Assembly (NCBI GenBank): GCA_030028905.1
Contig: JALDYZ010000005.1
Coordinates: 286,003 to 350,002 of the forward strand
From: Ferirhizobium litorale
GTDB taxonomy: Bacteria; Pseudomonadota; Alphaproteobacteria; Rhizobiales; Rhizobiaceae
Length of the DNA stretch: 64,000 bases
Direction: 5' to 3'
Under the pieces are notes generated by a model. That model saw only the letters and a program-made list of their open reading frames with translations. It ran no database searches and was not told the origin of the DNA. Shown piece by piece: positions 17,729 to 26,583 of the stretch (its first letter is position 1; each line of letters starts with the position of its first letter). The translations under genes were made by a program, and so were the position numbers.

Positions 17729-17937
17729 TAATCCTCCTGGCAGCGATTCACCAGCGCAACGATATCGCACGGGTTATCCTGGACAAGCGGGCAGGTTTGG
17801 CCGGAAACGGATATCCACGACCGATGCGCCCGGACGATCATGTTGCCCGCGCAAGCACATGTGATGCCGTTTATACCCGGCAAGGGTGGCGGCAGTGCCA
17901 ATGCCATTCCTTCACGCCAGAGTTTCCGGCAGCCCAT
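17728..17937 (-). CDS. Small hypothetical protein, uncertain start
   Basis: About 69 residues if started at the ATG at 17937. A second ATG at 17907 is also possible. The stop overlaps the start of the gene at 17546-17728, which supports an operon. It contains several cysteines (TCACAG, TCPLVQDNPCDI) and ends VNRCQED. I know no family. Confidence 0.35.
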   Translation of the reverse strand: MGCRKLWREGMALALPPPLPGINGITCACAGNMIVRAHRSWISVSGQTCPLVQDNPCDIVALVNRCQED

Positions 17938-18175
17938 CTGCGGGCTCGATGAGGCATGTCTGACCGGAGATCGGCTTCGCCTCGATCGTCCTCCCGCAAC
18001 GGCAGCCGCAAATTTCTTACCCCGGAAGGCTGCGCCTTCCTCCTCTCCCACTAACAAATCTGCGACTTGCCGCCCTCCATTTCATTGCGGCCCATCGCCA
18101 CCCCACCGCGCCAACGCGATGGGGACCCCGGCTGGGTGCGGTCCGATCGTCACCGGTCTTTGCGACAGCCATCGA

Positions 18176-18194
18176 GGCCGCGATGGGCGCGGCC
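18176..18194. promoter_or_regulatory. Leader hairpin before the DUF736 gene
   Basis: GGCCGCG and CGCGGCC pair around loop ATGGG, 25 bases before the start codon. It is near-identical to the hairpin before ardC (16571-16591), including the GG-rich loop. Confidence 0.5.
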
Positions 18195-18219
18195 CGATAC
18201 ACAGGAAAGGAATACGACA

Positions 18220-18528
18220 ATGGCAACCATCGGCACCTTCACGTCCACCGAAAACGGCTTCACCGGCTCCATTCGCACCCTGGCATTGAACGTCAAGGCG
18301 CGCATCGCCCGGGTCGAGAACCCCTCCGACAAGGGCCCGCAGTTCCGCGTTTACGCCGGCAGCGTTGAACTCGGCGCCGCATGGCAGAAGACCTCCGAGC
18401 AGGGCCGCGACTACCTCTCGGTCAAGCTCGACGATCCAAGCTTCCCGGCTCCGATCTACGCAACGCTGGCCGAAGTCGAAGGCGGGGACGGCCTTCAGCT
18501 CATCTGGTCTCGCCCGAACCGGGACTGA
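18220..18528 (+). CDS. DUF736 family protein
   Basis: 102 residues, complete. [20 protein letters not shown] and [20 protein letters not shown] are the DUF736 signature, and the family is common on alphaproteobacterial plasmids. AGGAAAGG precedes the start. The family is small, soluble and probably nucleic-acid related, with no proven function. A hairpin shared with ardC lies in its leader. Confidence 0.9.
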   Translation: MATIGTFTSTENGFTGSIRTLALNVKARIARVENPSDKGPQFRVYAGSVELGAAWQKTSEQGRDYLSVKLDDPSFPAPIYATLAEVEGGDGLQLIWSRPNRD

Positions 18529-18534
18529 GGTTCC

Positions 18535-18618
18535 AGGAGGCTCCGCCACCGGCGGAGCCTCCTCCTCTGTCGAGATGACAAAACCGAACCCGGCATCGAA
18601 CCGGGTCCGGCTTTTTTT
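18535..18618 (+). terminator. Double terminator region after DUF736
   Basis: First, a perfect 13-bp stem (AGGAGGCTCCGCC and its complement, loop ACC) at 18535-18563 without a T-run. Second, ACCCGG and CCGGGT (18588-18606) followed by GGC and seven T, a classical intrinsic terminator. Confidence 0.65.
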
Positions 18619-18912
18619 GGTAACCTACGTGAGCGGGGAAGCTGCTCAGAGTTGGCGATCGTACCTAGCGGGAATGCCGGCCCATAGCCGGACAGGAAGG
18701 CTGCCTTGAAGCTGAGCCGCCTTTTTGAGGGCGGTAGATCAGTCACGCCCCAGAGGCCTATGGCGCTCAGTGCTGCCAAGTGCAGCGCGATAAACGCGCA
18801 TCTCATCGGCACAAGTCACAGCCTTCGAAATTCTTACAGAGCGGTCGCTTGGCCGGCCGCAGCCTGTCACCACAGATCCTGCCTGCGCAAGCAGGTTGTT
18901 ATATTCAGCGTT

Positions 18913-18927
18913 TACAGCAATGCTGTA
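18913..18927. promoter_or_regulatory. Putative autoregulatory operator of the antitoxin gene
   Basis: TACAGCAATGCTGTA is a perfect palindrome 72 bases before the antitoxin start, and a half site ATGCTGTAT recurs at 18951-18959. Phd/YefM antitoxins repress their own operons through such palindromes. Confidence 0.55.
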
Positions 18928-18998
18928 TTTGTTGTAAATTGTTTGAAGATATGCTGTATGACTAACCCACGATGGTCTTACCGTAAGGGCAAACACCG

Positions 18999-19265
18999 AT
19001 GACGAACAAGACGGGTTCCTACACGACAAGTGACCTCTCTCGGAGGTCAGGTGACATCATCGCCGAAGCCTTGCGTCATCCGGTTACCATTACACAACGC
19101 AATAAGCCGCGACTGGTGCTGCTGAATATCGAAGACTACGAACGCCTGATGCGCCAGTCCGATATGCGCTACGCCGGCACAATTGAGAACTTGTCCGATG
19201 AACTGTTTGCCGAATTTGAAGGCGCTGTAGACGCGTACGCCGACAGTGACGAGTCGAACCGATAA
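18999..19265 (+). CDS. Phd/YefM-type antitoxin
   Basis: 88 residues. The N-terminal part is the Phd/YefM fold: YTTSDLSRRSGDIIAEALRH, PVTITQRNKPRLVLLNIEDY and ERLMRQ, which places a DNA-binding dimer. The C-terminal tail (LFAEFEGAVDAYADSDE) is acidic, as expected for toxin neutralisation. The downstream toxin frame overlaps by one base but is broken, so the antitoxin may be an orphan. Confidence 0.82.
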   Translation: MTNKTGSYTTSDLSRRSGDIIAEALRHPVTITQRNKPRLVLLNIEDYERLMRQSDMRYAGTIENLSDELFAEFEGAVDAYADSDESNR

Positions 19266-19675
19266 GTGGATATGACGAGATTGAGACTGCCGCGGTCATC
19301 CACTACCCATATGTGGAGCCGCGAGGCGGGTAAGGGAGAAACCAAGGGGCGCAAAAACCGTCCGGTGGCAGTCGGCGTCCGGATCGCGAGAGCGGACGGA
19401 GATCTCGTATTGTTCTTTCCCATTACGACGAAGGAGCCAGACCGAAACAGGTTCGCGGCGGAAATACCAGTGATCGAAAAGCGCCGCGCCGGTCTCGATG
19501 TCGACTTGAGTCTCTGGCTCATCGTGACGAGTTTAATGGCGACATCATCGGACGGTCGTTCTACCTTGAAACCGAATCGCCGATTGGTCGCTTCAGCAAG
19601 GCATTCTTCCTGCCTGTCCTGAAGGAATTCATCGCCCGCAGAAGGTCTTTTGCCGAGGTCAGCCGCTCCAGATAG
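19266..19675 (+). pseudogene. Toxin partner of the antitoxin, frameshifted
   Basis: Three segments read as one protein only if the frame is changed. AAVIHYPY (about 19287-19310) is in one frame, WSREAGKGETKGRKNRPVAV to VDLSLWLIV (19314-19528) is in the GTG-started frame, and DEFNGDIIGRSFYLETESPI to FAEVSRSR (19529-19675) is in a third. Single-base losses at about 19274 and 19529 would explain two of the shifts. The middle resembles type II toxins with a K-x-RPV core, in a PemK-like or related fold. Without the C-terminal part the toxin is probably inactive. Confidence 0.6.
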
Positions 19676-19717
19676 TCCGTCCCGTGACTCCGCTTTTGTC
19701 ATCTACCTGTGCCTGCT

Positions 19718-20005
19718 TCAGGTTATATCGGGTCTCCGGAAGTTCTTACTGCGACGCCCAGGAGCCGCCGGTCGATATCCTCTTGCGCGCTTCTGACGAA
19801 TGAGCTCGAGAAACCGATCCACAGCCTCATCTTCGCGAGCAAAATGATGGACCTTGCTCTGCCCCTCCGTTCCAATGCGTCCCCATGACCGGATCAAGCA
19901 CACCTCGCCGAACAACGTCTCCGAGATCTCCATGGCGTAGTGGCGAGCCATGTTTTTCGAGGCGTCGGTGCGCTCGACGTACAGGTGGTAGGGCTGCGAT
20001 ATCAT
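19718..20005 (-). CDS. WGR domain protein
   Basis: 95 residues from the ATG at 20005. YHLYVERTDASKNMARHYAM, then ETLFGEVCLIRSWGRIGTEG, contains the WGR motif followed by SKVHHFAREDEAVDRFLELI. The WGR fold binds DNA ends or nucleotides in PARP and in bacterial regulators such as MolR. Small stand-alone WGR proteins are common on rhizobial plasmids. It has no close partner here. Confidence 0.82.
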   Translation of the reverse strand: MISQPYHLYVERTDASKNMARHYAMEISETLFGEVCLIRSWGRIGTEGQSKVHHFAREDEAVDRFLELIRQKRARGYRPAAPGRRSKNFRRPDIT

Positions 20006-20330
20006 ACTGGCAGAATCGGAAATTTCTCTGCCAGGGTCCAACGAGATTTATGAATCAGTGCGGCGCTTCCGATTCATTTCAGTGATGGGATCGCCTTCGG
20101 CGCAGGGCTTTGGTCGCGGTGTGGTGATGCCCACAGGGGGCGGCCACTTCGCGTGACGAGCCACTCGCGCTACCGTAGGCATCGGCTTCGTGCCACTTTT
20201 GGTCATTTGTCGGCAGGCGCGAAGCGAATTGTATTCGTTCCTTCGCGGTAGTATATCACGGGTGAAGCGAGGACGACCTCCCCCTTGTTTGGGCAAGTTT
20301 GCTTGGGACGACCCGAGCATTGGAGGAATG

Positions 20331-20771
20331 ATGCGTTCAGTCATCGACCGCTTCCGTCACGCCATCAGCTTCGAAATCATCGGCCTCGTTCTGATAACGC
20401 CCCTCGGGGCATTGGCCTTCGATATGCCAATGTATGAAATCGGCGTTGTAGGCCTGGTGAGCGCGACGATCGCGACGGCATGGAATTTCGCCTACAACTA
20501 TCTGTTCGACTTAGTTTTGCGGCGGATCGCCGGGACAACGGCAAAAAGCGGTCTGGCGCGCATCTATCATGCAATCCTGTTCGAAGTGGGCTTGCTAGCC
20601 ACCCTCATGCCGTTCATCGCGTGGTATCTCGGCGTTTCGCTTTGGCAGGCGCTGGTCATGGATATTTCATTTGCTATTTTCTACATGTTCTACGCGCTCG
20701 CCTTCAACTGGGCCTACGACCACATCTTTCCTCTCCCGGAGTGGAAAGCCCAATCTCAAGAAATACTATGA
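20331..20771 (+). CDS. PACE family efflux transporter
   Basis: 146 residues, the normal size for the family. The ATG at 20331 has GGAGG four bases before it. Two bacterial transmembrane pair domains are visible: DRFRHAISFEIIGLVLITPL with IATAWNFAYNYLFDLVLRRI, and ARIYHAILFEVGLLATLMPF with FAIFYMFYALAFNWAYDHIF. Each has the conserved RxxHAxxFE and WNxxYN-type signature. PACE proteins export biocides such as chlorhexidine and proflavine. The downstream MFS gene overlaps it by four bases. Confidence 0.9.
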   Translation: MRSVIDRFRHAISFEIIGLVLITPLGALAFDMPMYEIGVVGLVSATIATAWNFAYNYLFDLVLRRIAGTTAKSGLARIYHAILFEVGLLATLMPFIAWYLGVSLWQALVMDISFAIFYMFYALAFNWAYDHIFPLPEWKAQSQEIL

Positions 20772-21937
20772 TCGTCCAAGATGAAGTCCCTACCGATGGG
20801 TCGTCTAACCGGCTGGCACTGCTTCGTTGGTTTGTTTCGTGCGCCACGTTAAGCGTTCCGCAGGCGGCCGGACCTGTTGCATTCTCCCTCGTGGCCCTCA
20901 GTTTGACTGGCGAAACGAAGGGCGGTGCTGCCATGATCCTGGCGATGACGATTGCCCAGGTGGTGGGGGCCATCCCGTTGACTCGGCTTGGCAAGAAACT
21001 GTCTTCAGCGACAGTGTTGCGGCTCTTGATAACGTTCCGCACCATGGCCCTGGCCTGCATCGTGCTGTGCGCTGCTTTTGGGGCTCCGTTCTTGTGGCTC
21101 ATTGTGTTTGCAGCCTTCGCCGGAGCGGTGAATGGTGCTGCCTATGGGTATTTGCGCTCTGTGCTTAATCGGTTCGCGCATGTGTCGCGGTTGCCGCGAG
21201 CGCTCGGAATTGCCGCCACGCTTAACGAGGTTACCTTTGTATTGGCCCCCGTAGCAGCGGCGGGTCTGGGGTCTATCTCGCCCATCTTCGCGCTTTTGGC
21301 TTTGACAATTCTCGGTGCTCTGCCTGCAGTATTCGTTCCGCATACAGGCTCATCTCATATCGAAGATTTGCATTCTGGCGGAGGATCAGTGCTGAGCCCG
21401 GCGATCATACTTTGGCTGATGTGTGCTGCCGGCGGAGGCGCGGCGGTTGCTGCCATTGAAATCGGGGCGGTGGCGATGGCTCTGAATTTTGGCTATAAGC
21501 CCAGCCTGGCCATCATGTTCACAGTCCCCTTGTGCCTCGCCTCCGTTGCCGGTGGGATATGGATTAGCGTGCTGAACCGCATGGCAACGCGCAGGGCTGT
21601 GGTTTGCCAACTGTCCCTCATGACACTGGGTGCCGCTATGGCCGCGCTCGGCCATTCTCTCACCTTAACCATCGTCGGTGCCGTGTTCATAGGTTTTGTT
21701 CTCGCTCCATTGGCCACCCACTATTCGCTGTCTCTCGACAAACTTGCACCTCCACATAGACGACCCGAAGTATTCGCCCTTCTTCGGACCGCCAACGCGG
21801 TTGGTGTCATAGTTGCAAGTGCGGCACTCACCGTGGTTTCACTGTCGGTGGCGTTGGTTCTCGTGACAGGCTTGATGTTCGCAGTCACCTTGGTGGTCGC
21901 GACTGCATCGTTATGGCCCCAGGCTCGTAACGCATAA
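20768..21937 (+). CDS. MFS transporter coupled to the PACE gene
   Basis: 389 residues. The ATG overlaps the stop of the PACE gene (ATGA), so the two are translated together. It has about twelve hydrophobic spans, with FAGAVNGAAYGYLRSVLNRF and VFIGFVLAPLATHYSLSLDK in conserved loops. Relatives annotated as MFS exporters are broad, and the substrate is unknown. The coupling to PACE suggests efflux of a toxic compound. Confidence 0.82.
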   Translation: MIVQDEVPTDGSSNRLALLRWFVSCATLSVPQAAGPVAFSLVALSLTGETKGGAAMILAMTIAQVVGAIPLTRLGKKLSSATVLRLLITFRTMALACIVLCAAFGAPFLWLIVFAAFAGAVNGAAYGYLRSVLNRFAHVSRLPRALGIAATLNEVTFVLAPVAAAGLGSISPIFALLALTILGALPAVFVPHTGSSHIEDLHSGGGSVLSPAIILWLMCAAGGGAAVAAIEIGAVAMALNFGYKPSLAIMFTVPLCLASVAGGIWISVLNRMATRRAVVCQLSLMTLGAAMAALGHSLTLTIVGAVFIGFVLAPLATHYSLSLDKLAPPHRRPEVFALLRTANAVGVIVASAALTVVSLSVALVLVTGLMFAVTLVVATASLWPQARNA

Positions 21938-22014
21938 ATCATGTACTGCGCGCAAGGGTGCGGTCGATGACTGCTTCTCTATTCGGGCTTTGGGGGCAAG
22001 CTCAAAGGAGTCGA

Positions 22015-22635
22015 CTATTGCTCCATGGCACCTTTTCCGGCGATTATTTTCGGTCGGAACTTGGCAATGCGTGACGATCGCGTTTCGGGCTTCTTGGTGG
22101 AACTGAGGTTGATCGCGTAGCTTTTCCGCCGTCCTGGCGTCAGGTTCTGAAAGGCTTCTGCAAGTTCGGGATCGGCGTCCAAGGCGTCAACCAATTCATC
22201 AGGCAGCTCGACTTCACTTTTATCTTTTTGGGGTTTGATTCCGGCCTCGGCATATTCCATTGCTTCTTTCAAGTAGGAGAAGATGACGGACTTCGTCCTT
22301 GCGACTTGAACAATATCCACGAAACGGATCATGTCGGGATGGCGTGTGTTCGGGCCCTGCTTCTGGAGGACGCTGTAAGGGTCTTTCATCAATACCGCGT
22401 TGAAGAACGTTAGGCGAAAGTTGTCGCGAAAAGCGCCAAGGATGACGATATTGCGGTCCCTATGCATGTAACATGGGTGTCCCCACTTTACCGTCTCGAT
22501 CAATCCCGCATCGAGGCAAGTTTGGCGCAGTTCGTTTAGGCCTTGCGCCCATCGCCGTGTCGAACAGTCTGGTCTGCCAAAGCGCTCGCAGCGCCCGCAT
22601 CCCATGGTAAAGTAGTCCTCAATTGCAGTAATCAT
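22015..22635 (-). CDS. YdeI/OmpD-associated-like protein (DUF1801 type)
   Basis: 206 residues from the ATG at 22635, with AGGTGG six bases upstream. The N-terminal half has the DUF1801 fold (LIETVKWGHPCYMHRDRNIV, LGAFRDNFRLTFFNAVLM). The C-terminal half has the YdeI-type segment VELPDELVDALDADPELAEA followed by TPGRRKSYAINLSSTKKPETR. Such two-part proteins are widespread and soluble. No enzymatic function is established. Confidence 0.85.
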   Translation of the reverse strand: MITAIEDYFTMGCGRCERFGRPDCSTRRWAQGLNELRQTCLDAGLIETVKWGHPCYMHRDRNIVILGAFRDNFRLTFFNAVLMKDPYSVLQKQGPNTRHPDMIRFVDIVQVARTKSVIFSYLKEAMEYAEAGIKPQKDKSEVELPDELVDALDADPELAEAFQNLTPGRRKSYAINLSSTKKPETRSSRIAKFRPKIIAGKGAMEQ

Positions 22636-22731
22636 TGTACCACCTGTAAATGCCATCCGAATTGCCCGCTTCCGAGGAAAGAAACATTAGGTTGAGCATC
22701 GCAATACGCCGGGCCGGCAATACCCTCGAGA

Positions 22732-22944
22732 CTACGCTTTCGATCTGCGCCACTTGGCCGCGTAAGGGATGGCGAATATGTACAGCCCGGTAAACATCAG
22801 CAAGAAAAGCGGTGGTAGAAGCATATATACGATCCGCAGCGGCGACTCCGCGAGCCCCATGGCCACGAAGTTGGCGATGACGGCCACCGTGAAGACAATC
22901 GATAGCCATCGGGGAATCTGGCGAATCCGCAAGTTCGAACTCAA
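22732..22944 (-). CDS. Small hydrophobic membrane protein
   Basis: About 70 residues. The TTG at 22944 is preferred because GGAG lies six bases before it. There are two membrane spans (WLSIVFTVAVIANFVAMGL and LLPPLFLLMFTGLYIFAIPY) and a basic C-terminal end (AKWRRSKA). It follows the SRPBCC gene by 46 bases on the same strand and is probably in the ArsR-SRPBCC operon. The family is unknown. Confidence 0.55.
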   Translation of the reverse strand: MSSNLRIRQIPRWLSIVFTVAVIANFVAMGLAESPLRIVYMLLPPLFLLMFTGLYIFAIPYAAKWRRSKA

Positions 22945-22990
22945 ATGCAACTCCTGTGGTTGTCAGTGTTGAGGGTGCCTCGAGACCTTT

Positions 22991-23422
22991 TCAATCGGTC
23001 TCGGCGACCAGCTGCTCCAGCTTTGCAAGAAACATGGGCCAGCCTGCTTTGGCACCACCATAGGCCTGCTTCTGATCCGGCCGGAATCCGGACTGTTCCA
23101 TCCGGAGAATCGTACCTGTTGTCGTGCGCGAGAGTGAAAATGTCACGACACTGTTCAAATTGAAGAGCGGATCATCGTGTTTGAAAATCCAGGTATAGGA
23201 CAGCGTTCTTTGCGGCTCGACAATCAGCACCTCGCAATCCAAAACGCCACCCCACTCGCCGCGAAGAATGAACCGGTGGCCCACGACGGGACTGAAGTTA
23301 TTCTTCATCAGCCATTCCGAGATCAGATGAGGTTGGGTAAGCGCACGCCAAATCTTTTCGGGCGGATGCGCAATCTCGCGCTCAACAACAATGGTCCGTG
23401 TTGCAGTCGATGTTTCACTCAT
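22991..23422 (-). CDS. SRPBCC family protein (AHSA1 type)
   Basis: 143 residues of the START-like ligand-binding fold: VVEREIAHPPEKIWRALTQP at the N-terminus, ISEWLMKNNFSPVVGHRFIL and the closing GGAKAGWPMFLAKLEQLVAE. Its ATG overlaps the stop of the ArsR gene by four bases, a very common pairing. These proteins bind small hydrophobic ligands, and the specific ligand is unknown. Confidence 0.88.
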   Translation of the reverse strand: MSETSTATRTIVVEREIAHPPEKIWRALTQPHLISEWLMKNNFSPVVGHRFILRGEWGGVLDCEVLIVEPQRTLSYTWIFKHDDPLFNLNSVVTFSLSRTTTGTILRMEQSGFRPDQKQAYGGAKAGWPMFLAKLEQLVAETD

Positions 23423-23739
23423 TGATCCATCCTGTCCAGCAAGTGTTCGAGTTCATCGAACCGGCTCTGCCAGAAGCATGTCATCTGGTTTGTCCATTCG
23501 ATCAATGGAGCAAGTGCATGGAGTTGAGCACTGTAGTGAGTCTGGCGACCTTCGTGGCGGTCGCTCACCAACCCGGACCGTTTGAGGATGGCCAGATGCT
23601 TCGACACTCCTGGCTGCGAAACCCCAGCCCGCGCAGTCAGGGCTGCGACAGTCTGATCACCTTCGCGGCACAAACCCTCGAAAATGGCGCGCCGTGTTGG
23701 GTCAGCAAGTGTCTTAAAAAGCAAGTTCCGATCTGACAT
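23419..23739 (-). CDS. ArsR family transcriptional regulator
   Basis: 106 residues. The winged helix is complete: LLFKTLADPTRRAIFEGLC, VAALTARAGVSQPGVSKHLA and ILKRSGLVSDRHEGRQTHYS. No metal-binding Cys is seen in the recognition helix, so it is the non-metal branch that accompanies SRPBCC proteins. It is the first gene of the ArsR-SRPBCC operon and probably autorepresses from the 168-base gap to traG. Confidence 0.9.
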   Translation of the reverse strand: MSDRNLLFKTLADPTRRAIFEGLCREGDQTVAALTARAGVSQPGVSKHLAILKRSGLVSDRHEGRQTHYSAQLHALAPLIEWTNQMTCFWQSRFDELEHLLDRMDQ

Positions 23740-23907
23740 GGAAATCCATAACTCGTGAGCTATTGGTTTTAATCAATAACTCTCCGGCTATGAATTCGTC
23801 AAGAGGCTGCGGCGAACAGATGAGCCGTTATCACCAATGACATCAACCGCGGCGTTTTCGTCCGTAGTGAGTCAAATGGGGATAAAAACCACAAAGCCCC
23901 ATAGCTA

Positions 23908-25824
23908 TCATCCGACCCTGTTAAATCGGTTCACGTCGACACAGTCCTTCATGTCCATCCGCCGAAACCAGATCGCTCGACCGCACCGTAGTGGCGGATT
24001 GCCGGCCGTGAACATGATCTGCTCGTCGGCGCGCATGCGCAGCACTTCATGCGGCTGGATCAGCGGCCGGGCTGCCAGCTGCTTCGATCGCGTTCGCGAG
24101 GATCCGCGCGCCTGAAAACTGCGGCTGACCTGATCGATCTCGACGGTCGTCATGCCGCAGCGGCGGGAGATGTAGTCAGCCGTCTCGGGATCGTTGATGG
24201 CCGCGAAGGAGATCCAGCTTGCGCTCTCGAACCATTTGCTGGACGCGTCGCGTCCTCCGTAGGTTTCGCGCAGCTGTCCGATCGACTGATAAATCATCGT
24301 CAGCGTGATGCCGTATTTGCGACCGGCATCCCGTGCGGCCTCCAGGATGCGCATATAGCCAAGGCGCGCAACCTCATCAAGCAGGAACAGCGCGCGGCCG
24401 TCCATGGCGCCATCGCGATTGTAGATCGCGTTGAGAAACGAACCGATGATCACGCGCGCCAAACCCGCATGGGTCTCGAGCGTCTTGAGGTCGATGTTGA
24501 TGAAGACGTCAGTCGTGCCCGAGGCAATGTCGTTCGTCGAGAACGCCGAACCCGACACGAGTGCGGCGTAGTTCTGGTACGAGAGCCAATGGGTTTCCTT
24601 GACCGCATTGGCATAGACACCGCTGAACGTTTCCGGCGTCATGTTGACGAATGCCGCGACGTTCTCCTTCACAAACTCGGATCCCGAGTTTTCATAGATA
24701 TTCTGCAGACGTTTGCGCAGCTTCGGTTCAGGCTCGGAAAGATTGGCCCGTACCTGGCGCAGCGATTGCTGTTTTTGTGGTGTGTATCCAGACAGGCAGA
24801 CGTCAGCGATCATTGCCGTCAGTAGCTGAAGACCGGAGGCGCGGAAGAAGTCGTCGCGGACACCGTTGACCCGTCCGCTCTCGCTCATGATCCAGGATGC
24901 GACGGAAGCAATATCCTCCTCCTTTGTTCCGCCAAACTTGCCGATCCACTCGAGCGCATTGAAACCAGTTTCTGGCTGGCGCGGATCGAGGATCCGGATC
25001 CTGCGCCCGGCATCTTTCCGGTGGCGCGACACCATCGGCGCGACTTCGTTTGAGGGATCGAGAACGATGAGCGCACCGCCCCATTTGAGCGCCGTCGGAA
25101 TCGTGACCGACGTCGTCTTGAACCCACCCGAACCAGCAAAGACAATTCCATGGGAGGAGCCGAAAGAACCGTCGAAGCAGAGAAGTGGGGCCTTCCCGCC
25201 TGTGCCCCAGCTTGACCTATCGTTGGCTCGGAATGCACGACCGGCTGCGCCATCTCGGTCTACGCGATATCGTTCGCCAACCACGATGCCGCCAGTATCC
25301 GAAAACAGCTTCTCGGCCTCGCTCAATGTCATCCAGTCGGCCGCGCCATGGAGCGCTCGGTTGCCCATGATCCGCTTCGGATCGGGCCGCGCGAAGGCCG
25401 CGTTACCGACTAGTGCGACCCTGAGCGCGAAGCATCCGGCCATGAATGCGCCGGCGGCGCCGATCATCGTGGCAGGATCGAGATAGGTAAGAACTGATTC
25501 TTCACGGGGAACTTTGTCGGCAAATGCTGCAAGACGCAAAGTTTCCCGCGCCGCCGCAACAAGGATCGCGCCGAGGCTTCCTGCGACAACCCCCCAGCCG
25601 GCGAAGCGGATGCTTGCGGCCCCGGCAGATGCGAAGAGCGTGGTCAAGCCGACGGCCGCGGCGGCGAGACAGGGGGTCGCGATCCCCACCCGTCCGAGCG
25701 TCAGCCTTGCAGCGTCCGTGTTGCCGAAGGTCGCGAGCCATTGATCGGTCCCGGTCAATCCCACGGCGACGGTGATCATCAACGTGGCTGGCGCGATGGA
25801 GTAGAAAGCTTTACTCGCTGTCAT
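23908..25824 (-). CDS. traG: Conjugative coupling protein TraG (VirD4 type)
   Basis: 638 residues. Two to four membrane spans in the first 145 residues anchor it in the inner membrane. Walker A (GSGGFKTT) is at residues 231-238 and Walker B (RALFLLDE) at 477-484. The ATPase hexamer links the relaxase-DNA complex to the type IV secretion channel. It is the last gene of traC-traD-traG, and its start overlaps the end of traD by 14 bases. No trb (mating pair) genes are in the window. Confidence 0.93.
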   Translation of the reverse strand: MTASKAFYSIAPATLMITVAVGLTGTDQWLATFGNTDAARLTLGRVGIATPCLAAAAVGLTTLFASAGAASIRFAGWGVVAGSLGAILVAAARETLRLAAFADKVPREESVLTYLDPATMIGAAGAFMAGCFALRVALVGNAAFARPDPKRIMGNRALHGAADWMTLSEAEKLFSDTGGIVVGERYRVDRDGAAGRAFRANDRSSWGTGGKAPLLCFDGSFGSSHGIVFAGSGGFKTTSVTIPTALKWGGALIVLDPSNEVAPMVSRHRKDAGRRIRILDPRQPETGFNALEWIGKFGGTKEEDIASVASWIMSESGRVNGVRDDFFRASGLQLLTAMIADVCLSGYTPQKQQSLRQVRANLSEPEPKLRKRLQNIYENSGSEFVKENVAAFVNMTPETFSGVYANAVKETHWLSYQNYAALVSGSAFSTNDIASGTTDVFINIDLKTLETHAGLARVIIGSFLNAIYNRDGAMDGRALFLLDEVARLGYMRILEAARDAGRKYGITLTMIYQSIGQLRETYGGRDASSKWFESASWISFAAINDPETADYISRRCGMTTVEIDQVSRSFQARGSSRTRSKQLAARPLIQPHEVLRMRADEQIMFTAGNPPLRCGRAIWFRRMDMKDCVDVNRFNRVG

Positions 25825-26026
25825 TGCCGAAGGCCTCCGCTCCGATCGCTGTCAGCCGTGCTCGCTCGCTGCTATCCGCCTTCAGGCGATCGCCAAGTTC
25901 GATCAGCGCACCGAGCAACAACGCGCGCTTCTCAAACCGAAGGCCTGCCTTCACGATCAGGCCTCCGAGTTCGATCTTTTCGCGCGTGTCCTTTTTGCGG
26001 GCATCGGATGTCTTGGTTCTTGCCAT
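25811..26026 (-). CDS. traD: Conjugal transfer protein TraD
   Basis: 71 residues from the ATG at 26026, five bases after the traC stop. [20 protein letters not shown] and [20 protein letters not shown] are the signature of rhizobial TraD, a small oriT-region accessory protein. It is highly charged and helical. An alternative ATG at 26044 would add six residues and overlap traC. Confidence 0.85.
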   Translation of the reverse strand: MARTKTSDARKKDTREKIELGGLIVKAGLRFEKRALLLGALIELGDRLKADSSERARLTAIGAEAFGNDSE

Positions 26027-26030
26027 TCGC

Positions 26031-26327
26031 TCAAGCCTCGCCATTGCTGCCCGAAGCCGCACCAGACGGGACCGTTGCGGTTTGACCGTTGTCCGAGACA
26101 CTTTCTCCGGCCCCCCTCCTTCCGGTCGAGCTTGGCTTTCCTCCGCGAAACCGCTTCGCCACGTCCTCGAGCGCTACCTGCAGCTCGACCTCGTCGATAT
26201 CGATATCGCCCAACCCTGCTTTCAGCGCGATCCGGCCGATCCGCTCTGCTTCACGCGTTTCTGCGGCCTTGAGCTGCTCCTGGAGCCTGGCGATTTCTTC
26301 GCGGATCTTCGAGGATGGCTTTTTCAT
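26031..26327 (-). CDS. traC: Conjugal transfer protein TraC
   Basis: 98 residues. [20 protein letters not shown] forms an N-terminal coiled coil, followed by [20 protein letters not shown] and [18 protein letters not shown], the conserved TraC/MobC-like part. It is the first gene on the minus side of oriT and probably assists relaxosome assembly. The last 25 residues are low-complexity. Confidence 0.88.
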   Translation of the reverse strand: MKKPSSKIREEIARLQEQLKAAETREAERIGRIALKAGLGDIDIDEVELQVALEDVAKRFRGGKPSSTGRRGAGESVSDNGQTATVPSGAASGSNGEA

Positions 26328-26469
26328 TCCGTATGTCTCCTTGGGCTGGAAAATCGATGCTGCAAGCAGAGGGTTTCAGAACGGAATGCGGAACGCACTA
26401 CTGTGAATCCTACAATCGCCAAGGGCGATGCTTTGGTGAATGATCCCGGCCGTTCCGAAGGGACGGTTT

Positions 26470-26503
26470 CCAAGGGCGCAATTATACGTCGCTGAGGCGA
26501 CGT
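26470..26503 (-). other. oriT: oriT core with nic site
   Basis: The minus strand reads ACGTCGC, loop CTCA, GCGACGT, then ATAATTGCGCC/CTTGG. This is the rhizobial and Ti-plasmid form of the RSF1010-type nic region, where an inverted repeat lies just 5' of T-GCGCC/CT. On plus coordinates the hairpin is 26486-26503 and the predicted nick lies between 26475 and 26474. It sits between the divergent traCDG and traAFB operons, the standard place. The transferred 5' end would run toward lower coordinates (traC, traD, traG first). Confidence 0.85.
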
Positions 26504-26583
26504 TCTGCTTTTGCCCCTGGCGGGGCCGCTGCTCTTGGACAGAACCCGTTGAATTCGTTCGATCGAAGGAGCTGTCGCCACCC

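Noticed and set aside
20048..20344. A minus-strand frame before the PACE gene
   Set aside because: No family is recognised. It overlaps the PACE start region and has no ribosome binding site. It could be the promoter region instead.
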